Under the pieces are notes generated by a model. The model did not search any database. It was given only the letters and a program-made list of their open reading frames with translations, and was not told the origin of the DNA. Positions 14,979 through 21,942 of a stretch of 21,942 nt of DNA are shown piece after piece. How positions within the stretch are numbered: position 1 is the stretch's first letter; every line of letters starts with the position of its first letter. The stretch is from Myxococcales bacterium. GTDB taxonomy: Bacteria > Myxococcota_A > Polyangia > Haliangiales > J016. A program made the translations under genes and the position numbers. The stretch is from positions 34,608-56,549 of the forward strand of contig JABAAV010000001.1 in the NCBI GenBank assembly GCA_014238595.1. Direction: 5' to 3'.

Positions 14979-16610
14979 ATGAAATTGCCCCCTTATTCAC
15001 GATTTTTTACAACCCTTGTCCCTGTCTTTCTATCTCTGTTGTTCATCGTAGCCTGTGACACAACAGAAGATGAAGCAACACCTGCAACAGAAACATCCCA
15101 TGCACGTGTACGAGGAACTATTTTAGAGAGTCAAACAGAAATTCCTTTACAAGGTGTGACCGTTTCCATTGGAGATGACGAACGTGGATGGGCAATAGAT
15201 ACCACCGATGCGGAAGGTAAGTTTGACATCAAAGACATTTTGCCTCGTTCGATGTTTATCCGCATGGATGGCTCTACTGTGATTGGTGATGAAGCTTATG
15301 CATCCGTTCATGTTCGTGCCGAAGAAGCATGGGTTGATTATGGTGCTAACACAGTTATTAACACAAAATATCTTCCTAAACTCGATATGTCTTCAGCCTT
15401 AGATTTATCACCCTACTTAGTTGAATCGACCGATCCAGATCACCCTGCTGATCAAGGGTGGATGCAGATTAAAACACCCGATGGTGAATCACTCCGATTT
15501 GAAAACAAAGAGCATGAGGCCTATGGCTTGTATGATGACAACAAAGAATTACGCAAAGCCACAGTGCATACGGACATTACCGATGGTACATTTATTAAAC
15601 TCCCCAAAAATCATGATCCAATCTTAACCATTACACCCGTACCCATTGATAGACTACCTCATAGCTTACCTGATCATTTTTCACCGCATATCATGTATGC
15701 CTTTCAACCTTCAGGCACCGTCATCGATCCACCGTTAGATCTTAATTTTTCCGATGTCCTTGAGTTTCATTCTTGGAATCCCAACAGAACCATGTCTATT
15801 TGGTCGATGTCTGCCTCAGAAGGTGTGTTTCTTGAAATTGGTACTGGTGCCTTCTCAGAAGGCGACTATGGCGTACAAATTTCTCCCGATCCCAACAAAC
15901 TCACTGAAGGACGTCTTGCCGAGTTCAACTGGAAAGGTCCCACCTGTACACCTTCAAACAATCGATGGGATGGCGGTCTTGGAAGTTATACACTGTGGGT
16001 TGATTTTGAACGCGAAGATCAAGACGGCAATGTCACGTATATTGAAAGCACTGCCCCCGGTATCGATTTTTACAATCAATTCAGACTGACAATCACAACA
16101 GGAGATACCACGCTTGGTGACAATGATGACCCCATTGCCGAATGGGTCAACGACAGCATCGTCGACAATGTTTTTGGTGGTGGAAAAAGTCTTGAACGTA
16201 TTGTGAATAACAGCAACGCCGCAATTGGCAGCAACGTTGATGAACAATCGTTGGTATCTTCTCTGTTGAAAACGAACAACCTTGGAGGCGATTCATCGCA
16301 AGAAGAACTGCCCGAAACATTTGATCCACCACCCGTGAATCCTGTTTTTGCTTGTGGCTTTAATTATTATTTTTGGTTTCGAGAATATACAGGCGTCGTT
16401 GATGCGATTCATACCTATGGTAACTGGACGCTCATCGAAACCTTAGGCGGTATTTGCACGGGACCATCCCCTATGAACAGTGCTGCAATCCTCATTAAAG
16501 ATCGTGATGTCAATGGAGATCCCATTGCCCTTACCACCAGCAACATCAATGATCACATAACCATTACATCACAGCTTCCTGGTGGCTGTTCCAATCAAAG
16601 ACTACGTTAA
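14979..16610 (+). CDS. Large lipoprotein with N-terminal carboxypeptidase-regulatory-like domain
   Basis: A 543-residue lipoprotein of unknown function. The signal peptide ends in the lipobox FIVAC (Cys26), followed by an acidic Thr/Glu-rich linker. Residues about 42-105 look like a carboxypeptidase-regulatory (transthyretin-like) beta-sandwich: ARVRGTILE, IPLQGVTVSI, then TTDAEGKFDIKDILP. The remaining 430 residues are rich in beta-type and acidic sequence with no motif I recognise. Several cysteines occur only in the last third (GPTC, FACG, GGIC, GGCS) and could form disulfides outside the cytoplasm. AAGAAGGAG upstream of the ATG at 14979 supports the start. It appears to be a single-gene unit closed by the strong terminator at 16647-16682. 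Confidence 0.85.
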   Translation: MKLPPYSRFFTTLVPVFLSLLFIVACDTTEDEATPATETSHARVRGTILESQTEIPLQGVTVSIGDDERGWAIDTTDAEGKFDIKDILPRSMFIRMDGSTVIGDEAYASVHVRAEEAWVDYGANTVINTKYLPKLDMSSALDLSPYLVESTDPDHPADQGWMQIKTPDGESLRFENKEHEAYGLYDDNKELRKATVHTDITDGTFIKLPKNHDPILTITPVPIDRLPHSLPDHFSPHIMYAFQPSGTVIDPPLDLNFSDVLEFHSWNPNRTMSIWSMSASEGVFLEIGTGAFSEGDYGVQISPDPNKLTEGRLAEFNWKGPTCTPSNNRWDGGLGSYTLWVDFEREDQDGNVTYIESTAPGIDFYNQFRLTITTGDTTLGDNDDPIAEWVNDSIVDNVFGGGKSLERIVNNSNAAIGSNVDEQSLVSSLLKTNNLGGDSSQEELPETFDPPPVNPVFACGFNYYFWFREYTGVVDAIHTYGNWTLIETLGGICTGPSPMNSAAILIKDRDVNGDPIALTTSNINDHITITSQLPGGCSNQRLR

Positions 16611-16646
16611 TCGATAAAAACGAATACTTTAATTTCATCCATCATG

Positions 16647-16682
16647 CGGCACCTTTAATCCTACTTTAAAGGTGCCGTTTTT
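16647..16682 (+). terminator. Strong intrinsic terminator after the large lipoprotein gene
   Basis: CGGCACCTTTAA (16647-16658) and TTAAAGGTGCCG (16666-16677) form a perfect 12-bp stem with a 7-base loop, followed by five T. It lies 36 bp after the stop codon. Confidence 0.92.
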
Positions 16683-16762
16683 ATTGTGTTTCAGTCTTAT
16701 CTTACAAAATAGCATAGATCAGTCTCTTAAAAATCGCATCCCAGAGAACGCTCACGAAAGAC

Positions 16763-16791
16763 TAGCCAGAAAGACGATTTAGCGATACCAT
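16763..16791 (+). promoter_or_regulatory. Candidate leaderless promoter of rseP
   Basis: TAGCCA (16763-16768) and TACCAT (16786-16791) are 17 bp apart, each matching 4 of 6 consensus positions. The predicted transcription start is near 16798, one base before the ATG. No Shine-Dalgarno sequence is present. Confidence 0.3.
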
Positions 16792-16798
16792 CCCGTCT

Positions 16799-17860
16799 AT
16801 GGCAATTATTGGTGCTATTTTATCAGTCGGTCTTTTGATTGCTGTTCATGAATGGGGACATTACTGGGTCGCTAAACGATGTGGAATGTCTGTGGATCGA
16901 TTCAGCATTGGGTTTGGTCCCACATTGATCGCCACACATTACGATGAAACCGATTTTACAATTGGGCTTCTGCCTTTTGGTGGTTATGTTTCAATCGCAG
17001 GCATGAACGACATGCTTGAAGACACCGATCCAGACGATACAACGGCCTATCCAAATCGTCCTGCATGGCAACGCTTTTTGGCAGTACTAGCAGGGCCTTT
17101 AGTCAATTATATTGCCGCAATTTTCTTAGCCTTCACATTATATTTCTTTGCAGGGACGCCTAACAGTGCATGGCAAATTACAGACACACAGACGGGCTAT
17201 GATGCACAAGGAAAACTTCAAAAAGACGATGTTATTATTTCTATTAACGGTCACTCTGCCTTAGCAAACACCAAGGTAGAAGGAGAAAATAATCATCCTA
17301 GCGCACTCATTCAAACATACAACAAACCAAACGAAGCATTACAAATTGAAGTGGTTCGACAGGAAGAAACCCTCACAATTCCTATTGTTGCACGATGGGA
17401 CGAAGAGCATGATCTTTTTCGACTTGGGGTAACATTACAGGACTATCTGTTTTTAAAACCAATTGGTATAGGACAAGCGCTGTATGATGCCATTGCCTAT
17501 CCCTTCGTACAAACAGGTTATATTTTAGGCGGATTATATCAATGGGCAACCAACTCAGAAGAAACACAAGCAAGGCTGATTGGACCTGTCGGTATTACAT
17601 CGGCAATCAAAAAACAATTTGAAACCAGTTGGACCAATGCTGTCAGCATTCTCATGCATATCAGTGTGTTTTTAGGGCTGTTTAATTTGTTACCGCTCCC
17701 TGCATTAGATGGTGGACGATTGTTGTTTTTGAGTCATGAACTTATCACCAGACGACGGATTAATCCAAAAACAGAGGCTAGCTTCCACATGGTTGGTGTT
17801 GCAGCATTGTTGATACTCACCGTCATAGTCACGTATCGAGATATCACACAACTGTTTTAA
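16799..17860 (+). CDS. rseP: RseP-type site-2 metalloprotease
   Basis: A 353-residue intramembrane zinc protease that cuts membrane-bound substrates such as anti-sigma factors or leftover signal peptides. HEWGH (His17, Glu18, His21) lies in the first membrane helix, and the second active-site segment LLPLPALDGGR (Asp304) lies near the C-terminus. Between them are FGPTL and LPFGGYVSIAG, the second helix after LAGPLVNY, and one PDZ domain (about residues 130-215). E. coli RseP is about 450 residues with two PDZ domains, so this is a shorter single-PDZ form like many bacterial homologues. The uvrC start is 29 bp downstream, so a shared transcript is likely. The uppS-cdsA genes that often neighbour rseP lie about 10 kb away on the other strand. 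Confidence 0.94.
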   Translation: MAIIGAILSVGLLIAVHEWGHYWVAKRCGMSVDRFSIGFGPTLIATHYDETDFTIGLLPFGGYVSIAGMNDMLEDTDPDDTTAYPNRPAWQRFLAVLAGPLVNYIAAIFLAFTLYFFAGTPNSAWQITDTQTGYDAQGKLQKDDVIISINGHSALANTKVEGENNHPSALIQTYNKPNEALQIEVVRQEETLTIPIVARWDEEHDLFRLGVTLQDYLFLKPIGIGQALYDAIAYPFVQTGYILGGLYQWATNSEETQARLIGPVGITSAIKKQFETSWTNAVSILMHISVFLGLFNLLPLPALDGGRLLFLSHELITRRRINPKTEASFHMVGVAALLILTVIVTYRDITQLF

Positions 17861-17889
17861 TGATCACGCATCAATGTTAGTTGGCGTTT

Positions 17890-19731
17890 ATGCATGATTC
17901 TGATTTTCAGCATTTGCTTTTGAAAACTCCTGCTGCGACAGGTGTTTATCTTATGAAAGATAAACACGGAACGATTATCTATGTTGGGAAAAGTAACAAT
18001 CTCAAATCGAGGATCAAACAATATTTAAACAAACATGATGCTCGTTTTTTTGTAACAACAGGAATTCTCCATAAAGCATTGGCAGATATTGAAACCATTG
18101 TCGTTGAGAACGAACAAGAAGCTTTGCTGTTAGAAAACAACCTCATCAAATTACATAAGCCAAAATTTAATATTAATCTTCGTGATGATTCGCAATATCC
18201 TGTTTTGATGATTGATCCACAACATCCTTTTCCACGACTCACCATCAAACGAACAATGGAGCAAGATACAAATCATTACTTTGGCCCCTATTCATCGGCA
18301 GCATCTTGTCGAGAAACATTACATTTTATCAATCGTCATTTTCAACTGAGAACCTGTAGTGACCAAGTATTACGTTCTCGAAAACGTCCATGTTTGCAGT
18401 ATCAAATTAAACGATGCCCTGCGCCTTGTGTTTATCCAATCAACTCCAAAGATTATCAACATCAAGTCTCTCAAGTTGTTTCATTGCTTCGTGGTAATAA
18501 TACAACGGTTATTTCTGCTTTACGCAAACAAATGAAACATTGTTCCGAGCATGAAAATTACGAAACTGCAGCACAGATTAGAAATCGTATTAGAGCCATT
18601 GAGACATCGTTACAACGACAATATATTGTCCAAAACACAACAACATCTCAAGATGTCTTGGGTCTTGTTCGCAATGATAACTGTGCAGAAATTACATTGC
18701 TTTTATTTCGACAAGGGAAATTGTCAGCGCGACGAAGTTTCTTTTTCAAACGACAATTGTTTTCTAACAGCCAATTAATATCAGGCTTCATACAACAGTA
18801 TTATACTATCAACACCGATATTCCATCCGAAATCATTGTTGCCGATACCATTGAAAACAATCTAGTACTGTCAGAATGGCTTTCAAAAGAAGCAAAAAAT
18901 ACAATTCGCATCACTGTTCCAAAACAAGGAAAGAAATTAGCAGTATTACGACTTGCTGAAAAAAATGCTAAAGCCTCCTTGGAATCAAGAATCCAATCAC
19001 AAGAAACAGCACAACAAATTCAAGAACAGTTATCTCTCAAAAATACGCCTCATCATATTGAATGTTATGACATTGCCCATATTCAAGGGAAACATACCGT
19101 CGCTTCAATGGTAACGTTTCATCAAGGCACGCCTATTAAAAACAAACACAGAACATTCAATATAAAAACAACAAACAACGATGACCCCGCATCGATTTAT
19201 GAAGCTTTATATCGGAGATTTCATCGTGCCATCAATCAACCTCAAACATGGGCATTACCAGATTTAATCGTTGTTGATGGTGGAAAAAGTCAACTGCATG
19301 CTGCGATATGCGCTGTTGAAGATAGCAATATTTCTTGTACAGATCTTGAAATTATTTCAATCGCAAAAAAACATTCCGAATCAAAACAAGCAGACACCGA
19401 TCGTATTTTTTTAGCAAACAAAAAAGAACCAATCCCCATTACAAAAAAAACGCCGGCCTTATATTGGATTGTACAAGCTCGTGATGAAGCCCATCGTGTT
19501 GCCAACCGCAATTATGCCAACCAGCATAGAAAAACAGCCCTTGTGTCTGAACTGTCTTCTATTTCAGGCATTGGACCAAAGCGACAAAAACAACTATTGC
19601 GACAATTTGGTTCTATACATGCCATTAAAACAGCCAGCCTTCAACAGCTTGAACAAACACCGTCCATGTCAAAAATAGCCGCTCTAGCTATCTTTTCATA
19701 CTTTACGAATCGCACCCACAAGGAATTTTAG
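17890..19731 (+). CDS. uvrC: Excinuclease ABC subunit C
   Basis: A 613-residue UvrC, which makes both incisions around DNA damage in nucleotide excision repair. The N-terminal GIY-YIG nuclease shows GVYLMKD and IIYVGKSNNLKSRI. A cysteine cluster follows around RPCLQYQIKRCPAPC. A UVR motif (ENYETAAQIRNRI) contacts UvrB. The RNase H-like half carries ECYDIAHIQGKH and IVVDGGKSQL. The C-terminal helix-hairpin-helix includes ISGIGPKRQKQLL. The length agrees with the E. coli protein (610). I prefer the ATG at 17890; a TTG at 17881 adds three residues. It lies between rseP and the tat genes with short gaps, suggesting one transcription unit. Confidence 0.96.
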   Translation: MHDSDFQHLLLKTPAATGVYLMKDKHGTIIYVGKSNNLKSRIKQYLNKHDARFFVTTGILHKALADIETIVVENEQEALLLENNLIKLHKPKFNINLRDDSQYPVLMIDPQHPFPRLTIKRTMEQDTNHYFGPYSSAASCRETLHFINRHFQLRTCSDQVLRSRKRPCLQYQIKRCPAPCVYPINSKDYQHQVSQVVSLLRGNNTTVISALRKQMKHCSEHENYETAAQIRNRIRAIETSLQRQYIVQNTTTSQDVLGLVRNDNCAEITLLLFRQGKLSARRSFFFKRQLFSNSQLISGFIQQYYTINTDIPSEIIVADTIENNLVLSEWLSKEAKNTIRITVPKQGKKLAVLRLAEKNAKASLESRIQSQETAQQIQEQLSLKNTPHHIECYDIAHIQGKHTVASMVTFHQGTPIKNKHRTFNIKTTNNDDPASIYEALYRRFHRAINQPQTWALPDLIVVDGGKSQLHAAICAVEDSNISCTDLEIISIAKKHSESKQADTDRIFLANKKEPIPITKKTPALYWIVQARDEAHRVANRNYANQHRKTALVSELSSISGIGPKRQKQLLRQFGSIHAIKTASLQQLEQTPSMSKIAALAIFSYFTNRTHKEF

Positions 19732-19746
19732 CTACACTGAAACATC

Positions 19747-20052
19747 ATGTTTGGATTTGGATCAGGTGAATTTCTTCTTCTTGCCATTGTTGCATTGCTT
19801 GTGGTTGGCCCAGAAAAATTACCCCATGCTGCAAAATCAATCAGTAGTGCAATTCGCTCTATTCGAAAACAAGTTCATGCTGTCCGAGAAACACTCGATC
19901 AAGATGAAGTCATTGGAGAAGCGATTGATGATGTGACAGCTGCACTTTATGAAAATCCGAAACATCTTTCGTTGCTTCCAGAGAATCAAAAACCATCCCT
20001 ATCATCTACGCAGTCATCGGATGAAAAACATCCAAAATCTCAGGTGCAATAA
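19747..20052 (+). CDS. Twin-arginine translocase TatA/TatB subunit
   Basis: A 101-residue protein with an N-terminal membrane helix (residues about 5-20), the GPEKLP hinge, an amphipathic helix (about 24-50) and a polar tail. This is the standard TatA/TatB plan. Glu8 next to the helix and the longer tail lean towards TatB, but a single bifunctional TatA/E is possible because no second copy is in the window. TatA-type proteins work with TatC to export folded proteins carrying twin-arginine signals. The stop is 12 bp before the tatC start. A TACACT hexamer ending 8 bp before the ATG could be a -10 box. Confidence 0.9.
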   Translation: MFGFGSGEFLLLAIVALLVVGPEKLPHAAKSISSAIRSIRKQVHAVRETLDQDEVIGEAIDDVTAALYENPKHLSLLPENQKPSLSSTQSSDEKHPKSQVQ

Positions 20053-20064
20053 AACAAGACGACC

Positions 20065-20901
20065 ATGTCAACCACACAAGATAATCCTTCAGATCAAAAT
20101 ACGATGCCTTTAATTGCGCATTTATCGCAATTGAGAATTTGCATCCGCAACATCGCCATTAGTTTCGTGCTTGGCTTTGCACTAACCTTTACATTCAAAG
20201 AAACCATTTATCTTTGGATAGCCACACCATTGCTTGACGCATGGAAAACACATCAAGCCTTAACACCCGAACTTGGAAATGCATCTCTCCATTTTGGATC
20301 GCTTCTAGAACCCTTATGGACCTATCTTTCTTTAGCGCTTTGGAGCGCATTGTTTCTTTCTTTGCCGTGGATTTTTTATCAATTCTGGCGATTCATTGCA
20401 CCGGGATTATATCGAAAAGAAAAACTGTTAGCGGTTGTCTTTTCAATCAGCAGTTCATCGTTGTTTGTGTTGGGTAGTGCGTTTTGTTATTTTTGGGTGC
20501 TTCCTACTGCGTTTGATTTTTTTCTTGATTATTGGAACAGCAACCTTGCAACGATGTCTTCAACGCTCAACGTCGATCCACAAGCAACCCTTGCGTTACG
20601 TCCAACATTGTTTATGCATGATTATCTGCGCATGACTTTAAAATTACTTCTTGGATTTGGTATTGTCTTTGAACTTCCTTTGGTTTTAATATTTCTTGCC
20701 GCCACCAATATCATTACATACCGTCATCTGCTTCGATTTAATCGTTGGGCTATTCTTCTTTCATTTTTGATAGCCGCAGTTGTAACACCACCCGATGTCA
20801 TTTCTCAGATTTTAATGGCCATACCTTTGGTCGGGCTTTATAATCTTTCGATAGGTATTGCATGGATCATTGCTCGCAAAAAACGACCGACATCTGACTG
20901 A
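20065..20901 (+). CDS. tatC: Twin-arginine translocase subunit TatC
   Basis: A 278-residue protein with six predicted membrane helices, the receptor for twin-arginine signal peptides. Family landmarks are the N-terminal PLIAHLSQLR, FYQFWRFIAPGLYRKEK (Glu119, equivalent to E. coli Glu103), FGIVFELP (Glu203, equivalent to Glu170) and TPPDVISQ. In the cytoplasmic N-terminus, E. coli has HLIELR with Glu15; here the position is Gln22, while the following Leu-Arg is kept. Otherwise the sequence looks intact and functional. It lies 12 bp after tatA/B and ends the rseP-uvrC-tat run, followed by a strong hairpin at 20958-20990. Confidence 0.95.
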   Translation: MSTTQDNPSDQNTMPLIAHLSQLRICIRNIAISFVLGFALTFTFKETIYLWIATPLLDAWKTHQALTPELGNASLHFGSLLEPLWTYLSLALWSALFLSLPWIFYQFWRFIAPGLYRKEKLLAVVFSISSSSLFVLGSAFCYFWVLPTAFDFFLDYWNSNLATMSSTLNVDPQATLALRPTLFMHDYLRMTLKLLLGFGIVFELPLVLIFLAATNIITYRHLLRFNRWAILLSFLIAAVVTPPDVISQILMAIPLVGLYNLSIGIAWIIARKKRPTSD

Positions 20902-20957
20902 CGGTCACCTGCAGAGTAACCATCGTGTTTGGTTCTTGATCGGGTGCTTTATATACA

Positions 20958-20990
20958 ACAACGGACATCCCAGAAGAGGATGTCCGTTGT
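20958..20990. other. Perfect 13-bp stem-loop between convergent tatC and lipoprotein genes
   Basis: ACAACGGACATCC (20958-20970) and GGATGTCCGTTGT (20978-20990) are exact inverse complements around a 7-base loop. The position, 56 bp after tatC and 29 bp after the opposing gene's stop, suits a bidirectional terminator. Neither strand has a run of T after the stem, so it is not a classic intrinsic terminator. Confidence 0.75.
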
Positions 20991-21019
20991 AAAACTATTG
21001 AGGTCACTGTCGCGACAAA

Positions 21020-21942
21020 CTATGGACAGTATGCTTCGCTATAGCTGCCTATATCACAACTTGTCAGGAGAGGGTTGTCCAAAAAGAATAGATACTCCTC
21101 AAACACTATGTCTAAATTAGGCATAGCGAGCGTTGTCAAAACAAGATTCTTAGCGACACCCAAAATTAATACTTGCGTTAAAACAGGCATATTAACGGTG
21201 CGCAATGCATCATTTTTAGAGATAGTAAGATGGCCTCCGCTCAAAAGCATAGGCATAGATATATTTGTTAGGACGGCGTTATTTTCGATAGTCACATCTC
21301 CACGAGTTAAAGCAGGCACGGTCACACTTGTCAGGACGGCGTTATTTTCGATGTGCATATCACCTCCGAAAGTTAAAGCAGGCATGGACATACTTGTCAG
21401 GATATCGTTATTTTTGATTTGCACACCGCCACGAGTTAAAGCAGGCAGAGTAACACTGCCCAACATAGCGTTGTTGTCGATGACTACGTCAATAGTTACA
21501 TTGTCAGCGGGGACAGTCTCTTGGGATAAAACAGGCATGTCTATTTTTGTCAATGAGGCATTATCAGCAATAATGAGTCCATCCATATAACCACGATTAC
21601 TCTTCATTATAGCAGTTAAAACAGGCATGCTGATACGCTTCAAATTAGGCAATTCTGATATGTTAATTTTCCCGTTCACCTGTTCAAGTGCAGGAAAATC
21701 GACCGCTGTGATACCTGCTAACCCTTTTAAGAAAATATCTCCTGTGACTTCGGTACAGTTGCCAGCTGCAATAAAGTCAGCTTCCGTTGTTACATCACCT
21801 TCCCATATTTCACCTTCACATACTGGAAAGTTTGGGATTTCTGGCGAAGCTGTCGCTGACGAAGCTTCTGATGAAGCTGTACCAGACGAATCTTCTGATG
21901 AATCGAAACAGCCTACCATTAAACTTAGGCCAACTATAAAGA
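21020..21942 (-). CDS. L-domain-like repeat lipoprotein, 5' end beyond the window
   Basis: The frame is open to the right edge. The ATG at 21919 is internal: the codons before it read FIVGLSL and run into MVGC, a signal peptide and lipobox, so the true start lies outside the window. After the lipidated Cys comes a Ser/Ala/Glu-rich linker. Next is a short CEGEIWEGDVTTEADF entry segment, then about nine repeats of 21-23 residues with the pattern V-x-I-E-N-N-A-V-L-T-S-V-S-M-P-A-L-T-R-G. The end has a cap with two cysteines (LTSCDIGSYSEAYCP). Organisation and cap match the lipoprotein at 9061-9897, so they are paralogues. The middle repeats are also close at DNA level: a 20-base segment recurs identically at 21270-21289 and 21333-21352, 63 bp apart, implying recent internal duplication. 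Function unknown; surface exposure is inferred. Confidence 0.88.
   Translation of the reverse strand, partial: FIVGLSLMVGCFDSSEDSSGTASSEASSATASPEIPNFPVCEGEIWEGDVTTEADFIAAGNCTEVTGDIFLKGLAGITAVDFPALEQVNGKINISELPNLKRISMPVLTAIMKSNRGYMDGLIIADNASLTKIDMPVLSQETVPADNVTIDVVIDNNAMLGSVTLPALTRGGVQIKNNDILTSMSMPALTFGGDMHIENNAVLTSVTVPALTRGDVTIENNAVLTNISMPMLLSGGHLTISKNDALRTVNMPVLTQVLILGVAKNLVLTTLAMPNLDIVFEEYLFFLDNPLLTSCDIGSYSEAYCP

Noticed and set aside
21075..21590. Plus-strand 171-codon open frame at the right end
   Set aside because: It is the antisense shadow of the L-domain repeats. The minus frame has a lipobox, solenoid repeats and a cap; this one has none.

Overview
The window is an AT-rich stretch of a Gram-negative bacterial chromosome. 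It is densely packed with genes on both strands, and I see no tRNA, rRNA, CRISPR array, insertion sequence or prophage. Five lipoproteins with clear lipoboxes, an RseP-type protease, a Tat system and a glutathione synthetase indicate a diderm cell. The mix of NHL-propeller and L-domain-repeat lipoproteins with AstA, KamA and a truncated globin would suit a deltaproteobacterial/Myxococcota-like lineage. That placement is an inference from gene content only.

Layout, left to right. (1) A minus-strand cluster from 3709 down to the left edge: SDR epimerase/dehydratase, truncated globin, lysine-2,3-aminomutase-family radical SAM enzyme, small lipoprotein, and the start of an aconitase-like protein. 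Spacing is tight or overlapping, and a plausible sigma70-type promoter sits at 3770-3798. (2) A plus-strand NHL-repeat lipoprotein at 3928-5259 carrying an exact 33-bp coding tandem repeat. (3) A minus-strand uppS-cdsA pair for undecaprenyl and phospholipid precursors, divergent from gshB. (4) An adenosine deaminase followed by an L-domain-repeat lipoprotein, both on plus. (5) A minus-strand pair of an AstA-like succinyltransferase and a cystathionine gamma-synthase/lyase. (6) ssb preceded by a 316-bp non-coding region rich in symmetric sequence, then two glycosyltransferases. (7) A large lipoprotein of unknown function closed by a strong intrinsic terminator. (8) rseP-uvrC-tatA/B-tatC on plus. 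(9) A second L-domain-repeat lipoprotein running in from the right edge on minus.

Most genes are housekeeping: envelope precursor synthesis, DNA repair, protein export, amino-acid metabolism. The unusual parts are the surface lipoproteins, especially two paralogous repeat proteins with a shared cysteine-containing C-terminal cap. Three gene associations also stand out: globin with an oxygen-sensitive radical SAM enzyme, AstA with a trans-sulfuration enzyme, and rseP separated from uppS-cdsA. Start sites fall into two classes. Some genes have strong Shine-Dalgarno sequences (SDR, trans-sulfuration enzyme, ssb, large lipoprotein). Others have none but show a promoter-like -10 hexamer only about 7-17 bp before the start (astA, gshB, ada, rseP, tatA/B), which suggests leaderless or near-leaderless transcripts. 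I did not identify a clearly new multi-gene system. The best candidates for something undescribed are the L-domain lipoprotein family and the AstA/trans-sulfuration pair.
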